Notes: generated by a model not told the origin, from the letters alone. Shown: positions 1-5,680, counted from the first letter of the stretch. The stretch: 5,680 nucleotides of DNA from Myxococcota bacterium (GCA_028823075.1 JAPKCE010000150.1:1-5680); one strand, 5' to 3'. Numbers and translations: made by a program.

Positions 1-1
1 G

Positions 2-1297
2 AGAACCTGCCGAGCGGGACGTTGCGAAGATGCGCCGACTGACGCCGGTAGCAACAACAACGACGGCTGCGCGCGCAACAACGACTGCCCTGAAGGTTCG
101 GTCTGCCAGGACGGTCAATGTGAAGAAGGCGAAGCTCCCTCTGTACGACTAGCAGCCGAGCCAGCCTCCGTCGCCATCGCGTTTGAAACCGCCGAGGATA
201 TCCTCTCGACCCAAGTAGCGCTGATCAATCGAGGCAGTACCACCATCAACATCGAAGAGGTGACGATGGAGGGCTCCTTCAACTTCGCGCTTGAGGAACA
301 ACTCGAATTGCCTTTGCGCTTAGTGCCCGAGCAGAGCGTTCTGTTCGGCGTGGTGTATAGCGCCGACGACCTGAGCCCCGACGAGGCGACGCTCTGGGTG
401 CGCACCGATCAAGAAACCCAACGGCATTTGGAAATCCCGCTGCTGAGTTTTACCAAGAACCTGGAAGTGCCGCAGAACAACCCCTGTTTGTCGGTGAGCC
501 CGTCGAGCTTGCGCTTCGGCTCCGTGGCGCGCGGCGCCCATGATGACCAAACCTTCGTTTTACAAGGTTGCGGCGATTCGCCGGTCACTGTGAATGCCAT
601 CCGCCGCGGACGAACCTTTTTCATCCCCCTCGCCGATGCCTTCACCCTCGAAGGCGCTCCGGCCTTTCCACTGACCTTAGGAATGGGCGAAACCCAGACG
701 ATAACGGTGCGTTACACCTCGGGTCGCGCCGGCAATTTCTTCGGGTTTTGGGAAGTCGCGAGCAATGACGCCGATACTCCCGTTCAACGCGTCAACGTGC
801 GCGCCGAAACCCCGCGCCCAGCCGTCGTCGATCAAGGGCTGCATATCCGCATGTCTTGGAACACCGATCTGGCCGACGTCGATATGCACCTTCTGGCACC
901 TGGCGGCGTTTTCTTCGAATGTCCGCACGATGTTTATTTCTCAAACCCCGGCCCCGACTGGGGGCAAGCCGGCGACTTTAGCGACGACCCCTTTCTCGAC
1001 CTCGACGATGTCGACGGCCATGGTCCAGAAAACATCAATATCGAGGCGCCGCAGGCAGGTAACTACACGTTGTTGGCACATTATTACGCTGCCCATGGCG
1101 CCCACGATACGCCGATGGTGACCTTTGAAGTCTTCTCGTTCGGGCAGCTTGTCGGTACCTACGGACCCACCGGGTTACCGCAGGTTGGCGGCACTTGGGA
1201 CGCCGTCGAAATTCAATGGCTCGGCGTAGGGCAGGCTCCTGTTCTCCGTGCCTTGGGCAACGTAGGTCGGCGAAACCACGGTGGAGGGTGCTTTTGA
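2..1297 (+). CDS. Secreted or lipoprotein-type surface protein with Cys-rich segment, two choice-of-anchor-D-like repeats and a YfaP/DUF2135-like domain (5' end missing)
   Basis: The frame is open from the left edge to a TGA at 1295-1297, giving 431 visible residues, so the true start and any signal peptide lie outside the window. A GTG at 260 is internal, because the domain structure runs straight through it. Residues 1-45 are rich in Cys, Asn and Asp, with Cys at 3, 8, 23, 29, 35 and 40 and the motif NNDCPEGSVC, a pattern common in Myxococcota exported proteins. Residues about 50-150 look like one Ig-like beta-sandwich. Residues about 162-270, opening with CLSVSPSSLRFGSV, are a clear HYDIN/choice-of-anchor-D type repeat. 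Residues about 280-410 resemble YfaP/DUF2135, with MSWNTDLADVDMHLLAPGG followed by an acidic DLDDVDGHGPENI stretch that could bind metal. The likely place is the outer surface or periplasm; the role is unknown. The stop lies 1 base before the SDR start, and the last codons carry that gene's ribosome binding site. Domain calls are fairly secure; function is not. Confidence 0.85.
   Translation, partial: RTCRAGRCEDAPTDAGSNNNDGCARNNDCPEGSVCQDGQCEEGEAPSVRLAAEPASVAIAFETAEDILSTQVALINRGSTTINIEEVTMEGSFNFALEEQLELPLRLVPEQSVLFGVVYSADDLSPDEATLWVRTDQETQRHLEIPLLSFTKNLEVPQNNPCLSVSPSSLRFGSVARGAHDDQTFVLQGCGDSPVTVNAIRRGRTFFIPLADAFTLEGAPAFPLTLGMGETQTITVRYTSGRAGNFFGFWEVASNDADTPVQRVNVRAETPRPAVVDQGLHIRMSWNTDLADVDMHLLAPGGVFFECPHDVYFSNPGPDWGQAGDFSDDPFLDLDDVDGHGPENINIEAPQAGNYTLLAHYYAAHGAHDTPMVTFEVFSFGQLVGTYGPTGLPQVGGTWDAVEIQWLGVGQAPVLRALGNVGRRNHGGGCF
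1283..1288 (+). promoter_or_regulatory. Ribosome binding site for the SDR gene
   Basis: GGAGGG lies inside the last codons of the upstream gene, 10 bases before the ATG at 1299. It favours the ATG at 1299 over the in-frame GTG at 1281, which would add six residues not expected in an SDR and would have no comparable site in front of it. Confidence 0.6.
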
Positions 1298-1298
1298 T

Positions 1299-2204
1299 AT
1301 GAGTCTACTCTGTCGTGATCGTGTTGTTATTGTCACCGGTGCAGGCGGCGGGCTCGGCCGCGAGCACGCCCTAGCGCTGGCGGCTGCCGGTGCTCGTGTT
1401 GTCGTCAACGACCTGGGCACGAGCAATCATGGGAAAGGTGCTGATGAGAGTGCTGCGCAAGCAGTGGTCAGTCAGATCATCGCCAGCGGCGGACAAGCTT
1501 TTGCTAACGCCGATGATGTGAGCGACAGCGCCGCCATGAACGCTCTTGTGGCGCAAACCCTCGACACCTTTGGCAGCCTGCACGCCGTGGTCAACAACGC
1601 CGGTTTTGTTCGCGACCGCATGTTCGTCTCGAACAGCGATGATGAATGGGAGGCGGTCATGAAGGTCCACCTCAGCGGTCATATGGCGCTTAGTCGCGCC
1701 GCCGCAAACTGGTGGCGCGCCCAAGCTAAAGCCGGTTCGCCAATCGACGCGCGCATCATTAACACCAGTTCTGGCGCCGGACTTAGGGGCTCGGTTGGGC
1801 AGTCAGCTTACAGCGCAGCGAAGGCCGGTATTTTGGCGCTAACCTTGGTTCAAGCAGCCGAACTCGGACGTTATGGGGTCTCCGTAAACGCCATCGCTCC
1901 CGCGGCGCGCACGCGCATGACCGAGGCGGTTTTTGCCAGCATGATGGAGCGCCCAGAAACGGGTTTTGACCGCATGGACCCGGCAAACATCAGCCCTATG
2001 GTTGTGTATCTCGTAAGCCAAGACTCACGCAGCGTCAGCGGGCGTGTCTTTGAACTCGAAGGTGGGCTAATCGCTCTGGCCGATGGCTGGCGTCGAGGCG
2101 CAAGCGTCGATCAAGACAAGCGCTGGGACGCCGGCGATGTCGGTGCGGCCGTCGCCAAACTCATCGCCGAGCAAAAACCCGCAGAGGCGGTCTACGGAAC
2201 CTAA
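1299..2204 (+). CDS. Short-chain dehydrogenase/reductase of the Rv3548c / MFE-2 type, probable hydroxyacyl-CoA dehydrogenase of steroid ring degradation
   Basis: This is a 301-residue classical SDR. The Rossmann motif TGAGGGLG is at residues 13-20. Asp38 at the end of beta-2 (VVVNDLG) suggests preference for NAD(H). NNAG is at 99-102, and the catalytic Ser158, Tyr171 and Lys175 lie in NTSSGAG...YSAAK. The position that is Asn in the usual SDR tetrad is His124 (KVHLSG), as in the dehydrogenase part of peroxisomal MFE-2 and its relatives. The protein is about 50 residues longer than a standard FabG; the tail, with KRWDAGDVGA, resembles that of M. tuberculosis Rv3548c as I recall it. Rv3548c lies beside echA20 in the KstR2 regulon. 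I infer a cytosolic, NAD-dependent oxidation of a hydroxyacyl-CoA intermediate of steroid C/D-ring or side-chain breakdown; the exact substrate is not deducible. The start at ATG 1299 has GGAGGG upstream and follows the previous stop by 1 base. The alternative is a general 3-hydroxyacyl-CoA dehydrogenase. Confidence 0.9.
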   Translation: MSLLCRDRVVIVTGAGGGLGREHALALAAAGARVVVNDLGTSNHGKGADESAAQAVVSQIIASGGQAFANADDVSDSAAMNALVAQTLDTFGSLHAVVNNAGFVRDRMFVSNSDDEWEAVMKVHLSGHMALSRAAANWWRAQAKAGSPIDARIINTSSGAGLRGSVGQSAYSAAKAGILALTLVQAAELGRYGVSVNAIAPAARTRMTEAVFASMMERPETGFDRMDPANISPMVVYLVSQDSRSVSGRVFELEGGLIALADGWRRGASVDQDKRWDAGDVGAAVAKLIAEQKPAEAVYGT

Positions 2205-2686
2205 TTCGGGTTCGGAGGGTTTCCGGCGTAATCGTAGCGCCGATAGTTCTGATGACAATCGAAACAACCGCTCCATGTGGTCGGCTCTGTGGCGTCGCCC
2301 TCTTCATCTTTTTTAATCGTCTCCCAACGCCAATTGCCGTTGTCGGTATCGGCGCCGACCTCCAAACGGGTCATCATGGTCCAATGTTTGAACTGCGAGC
2401 AGTCCGAGTCGCTGTACTGAGTCTTGAGCAATACGGCGCCCGGCGGAAAACTGATCATCTCACCTGCCGGCAGCACCCCGCTCGGTGAATCAAGAACGCG
2501 CTGCGACCAGTCGTTCCAAACCACTTCGGCTGCCGCGTTAACATGAATGCGGATCGCGTCTCCGCCATGCACAGAACCGGCGCGGCAATCAGCGACTTGT
2601 GTCCAGCTGGTTTCATAATCCACAGGAAATGGGGGCTCACCGCTACCACAAGCGGCCACAACAAACAGCAAAGGTAAAAAGCGCAT
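2201..2686 (-). CDS. Cytochrome P460-like lipoprotein with a single CxxCH heme site
   Basis: The protein has 161 residues. Residues 1-13 form a short lipoprotein signal ending in VVAAC, with Cys13 the likely lipidated residue, so it should be anchored in a membrane facing the periplasm. One c-type heme motif, CFDCH, is at 141-145 near the C-terminus. The body has features I associate with the cytochrome P460 / cytochrome c'-beta family: FPPGAVLLKTQYSD (80-93), WTMMTRLEVG (102-111), DNGNWRWETI (115-124), then the heme motif followed by RRYDY. Lys88 sits where a P460 heme-crosslinking Lys might be, but this is not proven by sequence alone. Two further Cys (34 and 96) could form a disulfide. P460 proteins oxidise hydroxylamine or bind NO; which applies here is unknown. 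The gene follows fadD3 on the same strand after 54 bases. Its TAG (2201-2203) overlaps the TAA of the convergent SDR gene. Start: ATG with GGAG 5 bases upstream. The lipobox and heme site are clear; the family call is probable. Confidence 0.82.
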   Translation of the reverse strand: MRFLPLLFVVAACGSGEPPFPVDYETSWTQVADCRAGSVHGGDAIRIHVNAAAEVVWNDWSQRVLDSPSGVLPAGEMISFPPGAVLLKTQYSDSDCSQFKHWTMMTRLEVGADTDNGNWRWETIKKDEEGDATEPTTWSGCFDCHQNYRRYDYAGNPPNPN

Positions 2687-2690
2687 TATA

Positions 2691-2695
2691 TCTCC
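2691..2695 (-). promoter_or_regulatory. Ribosome binding site for the P460-like lipoprotein gene
   Basis: Read on the minus strand, CGGAGATATA precedes the ATG at 2686. The GGAG core is well spaced and supports this start, which also gives a short, complete lipoprotein signal. Confidence 0.55.
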
Positions 2696-2740
2696 GTAGA
2701 TTCAAGTCTAGCCCCGGGCGTTATGAAAACAAAGGGTCAA

Positions 2741-4324
2741 CTATCGTAGTTTGTATTTTTGGGTTTTACCGGAGGCGTTCATCGGCAGAGACTCCTGTAT
2801 TGAAAAGTGGCGCGGGACTTTAAAGTTGGCGATGCGTTCGCGGCACCATGCCGGCAGAGTATCGACCTCCAATTCAGCTCCATCTCTGAGGACAAGAAAG
2901 GCATGACAGACCTCACCGAGTCGGTCGTCGGGACAACCGATAACGGCAGCCTGTGCAATTGCGGAATGACAGCAGAGTAGGCGCTCGACCTCGGCGGGGT
3001 AAACGTTAAACCCGCCCACAATCACCATATCTTTTTTACGGTCCGTTATGCGCAAATTACCCGCAGCGTCCAAAGACCCGATGTCGCCAGTATGTAAAAA
3101 TCCTTGGCTATTAATACTGCTCTCGGTGGCCGCTGGGTCATCGAGATAAGCCACCATAACGTTATAGCCACGCAGCATGATCTCGCCCGCTTCACCGACC
3201 TCTGCTCGGCTACCATCGGAACGTTCGATGATCAGCTCCATACCCGGCAAGGCGCGCCCCGAAGTGCTGGCGATCACCGAGGCATCATCACCCTCACGAC
3301 ACATGGTCGCCACACCCGTGGTCTCGGTCAGACCGTAGCCGGTGATCACCGTTTCAAAACCTAAACGCTGTTGCATCTCTTCGATCAGACGCTGCGGAAT
3401 AACGGCGGCGCCTGTGACCGCCAAACGCAAGGGGCTTAGGTCGAATTGGTGTAAATCCTGACGCGCTAAGATGCTTTGATACAAGGCCGGCGGGCCCGGT
3501 AAAACGCTGACTCGGTCGCGGCCGATTCGCCGCAACAAACGCTCGGCATCAAAAATCGGCTCAGGCAAAACTGTGGCCCCCATCATCAGACATGCTAGCC
3601 AACCGGCCTTGTATCCGAAGGCGTGGAAAAACGGCATGGCGATGAGGTAGCGATCCCCCGATCGCAGCCCGACGACCTCGCACCAGTCGCGAAAAACGCG
3701 CAGGGTCTGGGCGTGAGTACAGAGCACGCCTTTGGGGCTGCCCGTCGTACCCGACGTGAAAAGAATGTCGCAGATCGCATCGCCGCTAACCGCCTCCATG
3801 CGGCCGGCCACCAGACCGGGTTCGATGCCTTGGCCCAAGGACAGAAAGTCCACCCAAGACATGGCATCATGAGCCTCACCCTCAAGAAGGACGCGGCAAG
3901 TGAGCTTGGGCAGGGGCTCGGTGTGCTCGAGCATTCCCAGGTAATCGCTACCCAGAAACTGACCTACGGTAAGCAATACCTTGGCGCGACTTCGGCGAAG
4001 AATATCGGCGGCTTCTTGTCCTTTGTAGCGCGTATTGATCGGCACCAAGGCAGCTCCCGCACACTGAGCGGCGAGCGCGGCAATAATCCAGTCGGCTCGG
4101 TTCGGCGCCCAGATCGCCACACGATCACCCGGAACCACACCGAGTTGTATAAATGAAGCGCAGGCCTGCTCGACGTTTTCCAAGGTCCGACGGAAGCTAA
4201 GCCTCTGGTTACCCTCTTCGATAAAAGTCGAGTCTCCATATTTATCGACCGCCAAACGCAGCAATTTCGGGATGCTCACAAAGCGCTCATCACCGCGACA
4301 ACCCACCACTTCAAAATCGCTCAC
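2741..4324 (-). CDS. fadD3: Acyl-CoA synthetase of the FadD3 type (HIP-CoA ligase)
   Basis: This is an ANL-superfamily adenylate-forming ligase of 527 residues from the chosen start. It joins a carboxylic acid to CoA with ATP in the cytosol. Motifs: phosphate loop ILFTSGTTGSPKG (187-199), YGLTETTG (330-337), FLHTGD (409-414), hinge region DRKKDMVIVGGFNVYPAEVE (428-447) and catalytic Lys520 in NASGKTQK. The stretches MPFFHAFGYKAGWLACL (230-246) and VSVLPGPPALYQSIL (272-286) closely resemble M. tuberculosis FadD3 (about 503 residues), which activates the bicyclic steroid remnant HIP. The neighbours echA20 and ipdA strengthen this call. I chose the GTG at 4322-4324 because GGGAG lies 7 bases upstream, the N-terminus then fits FadD3 length, and the start clears the palindrome at 4349-4362. 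An ATG at 4363 (540 residues) is the alternative but has GGGGG only 1 base away. The frame continues open to 4522, but that part is opposite echA20 and is not credible. Another CoA ligase specificity remains possible. Confidence 0.9.
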   Translation of the reverse strand: MSDFEVVGCRGDERFVSIPKLLRLAVDKYGDSTFIEEGNQRLSFRRTLENVEQACASFIQLGVVPGDRVAIWAPNRADWIIAALAAQCAGAALVPINTRYKGQEAADILRRSRAKVLLTVGQFLGSDYLGMLEHTEPLPKLTCRVLLEGEAHDAMSWVDFLSLGQGIEPGLVAGRMEAVSGDAICDILFTSGTTGSPKGVLCTHAQTLRVFRDWCEVVGLRSGDRYLIAMPFFHAFGYKAGWLACLMMGATVLPEPIFDAERLLRRIGRDRVSVLPGPPALYQSILARQDLHQFDLSPLRLAVTGAAVIPQRLIEEMQQRLGFETVITGYGLTETTGVATMCREGDDASVIASTSGRALPGMELIIERSDGSRAEVGEAGEIMLRGYNVMVAYLDDPAATESSINSQGFLHTGDIGSLDAAGNLRITDRKKDMVIVGGFNVYPAEVERLLCCHSAIAQAAVIGCPDDRLGEVCHAFLVLRDGAELEVDTLPAWCRERIANFKVPRHFSIQESLPMNASGKTQKYKLR

Positions 4325-4335
4325 GTCGCGCTCCC

Positions 4336-4363
4336 TTGACCGCCAAACTGAAACACGTTTCAT
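4336..4363 (+). promoter_or_regulatory. Candidate promoter of the echA20-ipdA operon
   Basis: TTGACC (4336-4341, five of six bases of the sigma-70 -35 consensus) is followed after 16 bases by TTTCAT (4358-4363, four of six for -10). This would start transcription near 4370 and leave a short leader before the ATG at 4397. The -10 match is weak and the promoter consensus of this organism is unknown. The placement in a 72-base divergent gap is the stronger argument. Confidence 0.35.
4349..4362. promoter_or_regulatory. 14-base palindrome, candidate operator between fadD3 and echA20
   Basis: TGAAAC-AC-GTTTCA is an inverted repeat with perfect 6-base arms and a 2-base centre. It sits between the -35-like and -10-like elements in front of echA20 and also upstream of fadD3, where one dimeric repressor could control both directions. 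KstR2, a TetR-type repressor, governs the equivalent genes in actinobacteria, but its operator as I remember it (A-n-CAAG-nn-CTTG-n-T) is different. I saw no second copy in the window. The regulator's family is inference. Confidence 0.5.
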
Positions 4364-4382
4364 TCCCCCTAAGCAAGCTGAC

Positions 4383-4387
4383 GAGGA
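4383..4387 (+). promoter_or_regulatory. Ribosome binding site for echA20
   Basis: GAGGA lies 9 bases before the ATG at 4397. No competing in-frame start fits the crotonase N-terminus better. Confidence 0.45.
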
Positions 4388-4396
4388 TGGCCTAAA

Positions 4397-5143
4397 ATGA
4401 GCATCACAACGCAAATCGATGGCGCTATCGCCGAAGTGGTTATGGAGCGGCCCCCCGTCAATGCGCTCGACAGCGCAGGTTGGTTTGAGCTGGCCAAGCA
4501 AATTGAGCAGGCAGCGTCCCATGAACAGGTCTGCGTGGTTGTTTTGCGCGCCGAAGGGCGCGGGTTTAACGCGGGCGTTGACTTAAAATCCTGTCAAGCA
4601 AGCCCAGGACACGAAGAGCTCCTGGCCGTTAATCGGGGCTGCTTTGCGGCTTTTAAGGCGGTCTACGAATGTCAGGTTCCGCTGATCGTGGCGGTCAACG
4701 GATACTGCTTAGGTGGCGGTATAGGGCTGGTCGGGAATGCCGATATGGTCATCGCGAGTGACGACGCTAGTTTTGGACTCCCGGAGATCGATCGTGGCGC
4801 TTTGGGCGGCGCCACTCAGTTGGCGCGCTTGGTTCCGAGCCCACAACGCCTGCGCAGCCTGGTGTTCACCGGCGAGCGCATCGACGCTCAGGAACTCCAG
4901 CGCTACGGTTCCATCCAAGCCATCGTCCCTCAAGCCGAACTGCGAAACGAAGCGATGCGCTGGGCTGCGAAATTAGCGAACAAAGACCCGCGGGTTCTGC
5001 GCGCCGCAAAATCCTGCCTAAATGGCATTGATGCCATCGATGTTAACCGCAGTTACCGCTACGAGCAGGGCTATACTTTCGAGCTCAACCTCAGCGGGCA
5101 CGGTGATGAGGCGCGCAGCCGTTTTGTGAAGGAATCCTCATGA
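4397..5143 (+). CDS. echA20: Crotonase-fold ring-opening hydrolase of the EchA20 (ScdY) type
   Basis: The protein has 248 residues, a normal crotonase length and complete. It closely resembles M. tuberculosis EchA20 as I recall it, with shared stretches such as LRAEGRGFNAGVD (50-62), NRGCFAAFKAVYEC (79-92), GGGIGLVGNAD (106-116) and FGLPEIDRGALGGAT (126-140), plus EQGYTFELNL near the C-terminus. The oxyanion-hole regions are AGVDLK (59-64) and GGG (106-108). Of the two catalytic Glu of true enoyl-CoA hydratases, the second is kept (Glu130) but the first is replaced by Gly110. That argues against plain hydratase chemistry and agrees with the known EchA20 role: hydrolytic opening of steroid ring D in the indene-type CoA ester HIEC-CoA to give COCHEA-CoA. 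It acts in the cytosol just before IpdAB, whose first gene overlaps this one by four bases. Divergent fadD3 lies upstream. The alternative is another crotonase hydrolase, but the neighbour makes that unlikely. Confidence 0.93.
   Translation: MSITTQIDGAIAEVVMERPPVNALDSAGWFELAKQIEQAASHEQVCVVVLRAEGRGFNAGVDLKSCQASPGHEELLAVNRGCFAAFKAVYECQVPLIVAVNGYCLGGGIGLVGNADMVIASDDASFGLPEIDRGALGGATQLARLVPSPQRLRSLVFTGERIDAQELQRYGSIQAIVPQAELRNEAMRWAAKLANKDPRVLRAAKSCLNGIDAIDVNRSYRYEQGYTFELNLSGHGDEARSRFVKESS
5129..5133 (+). promoter_or_regulatory. Ribosome binding site and ATGA coupling site for ipdA
   Basis: AAGGA lies 6 bases before the ATG at 5140, inside the end of echA20. The ATG overlaps the TGA of echA20 (5140-5143), which points to translational coupling and a shared mRNA. 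Confidence 0.7.
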
Positions 5144-5680
5144 TCGACAAACGTATTAGCGCCGAAAGGGCCATCTCCGAATTGCGTAGTGGCATGACCA
5201 TCGGCATCGGGGGTTGGGGTTCGAGGCGCAAGCCGATGGCGCTCATTCGCGCCCTACTGCGCAGTGATGTTAGCGATTTGACTGTGGTTAGTTATGGCGG
5301 GCCGGATGTCGGCCTGCTGGCTCGTGCGGGCAAGATCAAGCGACTGCTCTACGGCTTTGTCTCGCTCGACTCCATCGCTCTCGAACCGCACTTTCGAGCG
5401 GCGCGCCAAAAAGCGGCCTTTGAAGCCATCGAATTAGACGAAGGCATGCTCTGGTGGGGGCTTTATGCAGCGGCTTTGAATCTACCCTTTTTGCCGACGC
5501 GTGCTGGACTAGGCTCCGACGTTATGAAGAGCAGCGGCTTTAAGACCGTGCAATCGCCCTATGCCGATGAACAACAACTCGTGGCGGTTCCGGCCATCAA
5601 ACTCGACGCCGCGCTGATTCACGTTGGCCGCGCCGACGCTTTGGGAAACGCTGTCATCTTGGGCCCGGATCCCTTTTTCG
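5140..5680 (+). CDS. ipdA: IpdA-type alpha subunit of the steroid ring C-opening hydrolase (3' end missing)
   Basis: The frame is open from ATG 5140 to the right edge, giving the first 180 residues of a protein that is about 290 in M. tuberculosis. It begins MIDKRISAERAISELRSGMT and continues IGIGGWGSRRKPMA (21-34), VVSYGGPDVGLL (49-60), YGFVSLDS (71-78) and LPTRAGLGSDV, all very close to IpdA (Rv3551) as I remember it. The fold is that of class I CoA-transferases, but IpdAB is a hydrolase, not a transferase. As a heterotetramer with IpdB it cleaves the last steroid ring of COCHEA-CoA. An essential Glu of IpdA (Glu105 in M. tuberculosis by memory) probably corresponds to Glu101 here, in the DEGM motif. 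The gene is coupled to echA20 by an ATGA overlap, the order found in actinobacteria. ipdB should follow beyond the window. The alternative, a common 3-oxoacid CoA-transferase subunit, fits the GWGSRRKPM motif poorly. Confidence 0.93.
   Translation, partial: MIDKRISAERAISELRSGMTIGIGGWGSRRKPMALIRALLRSDVSDLTVVSYGGPDVGLLARAGKIKRLLYGFVSLDSIALEPHFRAARQKAAFEAIELDEGMLWWGLYAAALNLPFLPTRAGLGSDVMKSSGFKTVQSPYADEQQLVAVPAIKLDAALIHVGRADALGNAVILGPDPFF

Noticed and set aside
260..262. GTG at 260 as the start of the leftmost gene
   Set aside because: The same frame is open to the left edge with a Cys-rich segment and a beta-sandwich that spans this codon, so the gene begins outside the window.
2285..2315. Possible plus-strand terminator after the SDR gene: GGCGTCGCC followed by a T-run
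   Set aside because: The stem would be only three pairs with a three-base loop, and the T-run is separated and lies within codons of the opposite gene.
2711..2719. CCCGGG-centred palindrome between the P460-like gene and fadD3 as a terminator or operator
   Set aside because: It is too short, has no loop and is not followed by a T-run on either strand.
2697..2732. Possible minus-strand promoter for the P460-like gene: TTGTTT (2727-2732) and TAGACT (2705-2710) with 16 bases between
   Set aside because: Only three of six and four of six consensus bases match, and the implied leader would barely hold the ribosome binding site.
3623..4156. Long plus-strand open frame of 177 codons opposite fadD3
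   Set aside because: It is antisense to a well-supported ligase gene, resembles no family and lacks its own context.
4370..4386. KstR2-type operator suggested by AGCAAG upstream of echA20
   Set aside because: Only the left half fits the remembered consensus; the right half does not read CTTG.

Overview
The window comes from a bacterial chromosome with fairly high GC (by eye). It encodes lipoproteins or secreted proteins in a style typical of Myxococcota and other former Deltaproteobacteria. The leftmost gene combines a Cys-rich segment (C-x5-C-P-E-G-x2-C pattern), two HYDIN/choice-of-anchor-D-like beta-sandwich repeats and a YfaP/DUF2135-like domain, an architecture I associate with Myxococcota/Bradymonadales-like bacteria. 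This assignment is inference from protein style; there is no rRNA or marker gene in the window.

Layout. Positions 2-1297 (+) hold the 3' part of the surface-type protein gene. One base later a short-chain dehydrogenase gene starts (1299-2204, +). It meets, tail to tail with a 3-base overlap, a small minus-strand gene for a lipoprotein with one c-type heme motif, cytochrome P460-like (2201-2686). Upstream of that on the minus strand is an acyl-CoA synthetase of the FadD3 type (2741-4324). A 72-base divergent intergenic region (4325-4396) with a 14-base perfect palindrome separates fadD3 from a plus-strand operon. That operon holds an EchA20-type crotonase (4397-5143) and, overlapping it by ATGA, the start of an IpdA-type CoA-transferase-fold subunit (5140 to beyond the window end).

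Biology. FadD3, EchA20 and IpdA are signature enzymes of the pathway that degrades the last two rings (C and D) of steroids, best known from the KstR2 regulon of Mycobacterium tuberculosis and Rhodococcus and from the Scd genes of Comamonas. FadD3 activates the bicyclic propionate HIP to HIP-CoA. EchA20 hydrolytically opens ring D, and IpdAB opens the remaining ring C. The SDR closely resembles Rv3548c, which sits beside echA20 in M. tuberculosis, and probably acts on a hydroxyacyl-CoA in the same route. The window is therefore most likely the edge of a steroid (sterol or bile-acid type) C/D-ring catabolism cluster in a non-actinobacterial genome. ipdB is expected just after the right edge. 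The palindrome lies between a -35-like and a -10-like hexamer in front of echA20, so the divergent genes may be under a repressor. It does not match the mycobacterial KstR2 consensus as I remember it.

No RNA genes, mobile elements, CRISPR arrays or long repeats were seen. All homology statements come from recognising sequences by memory, not from a search.
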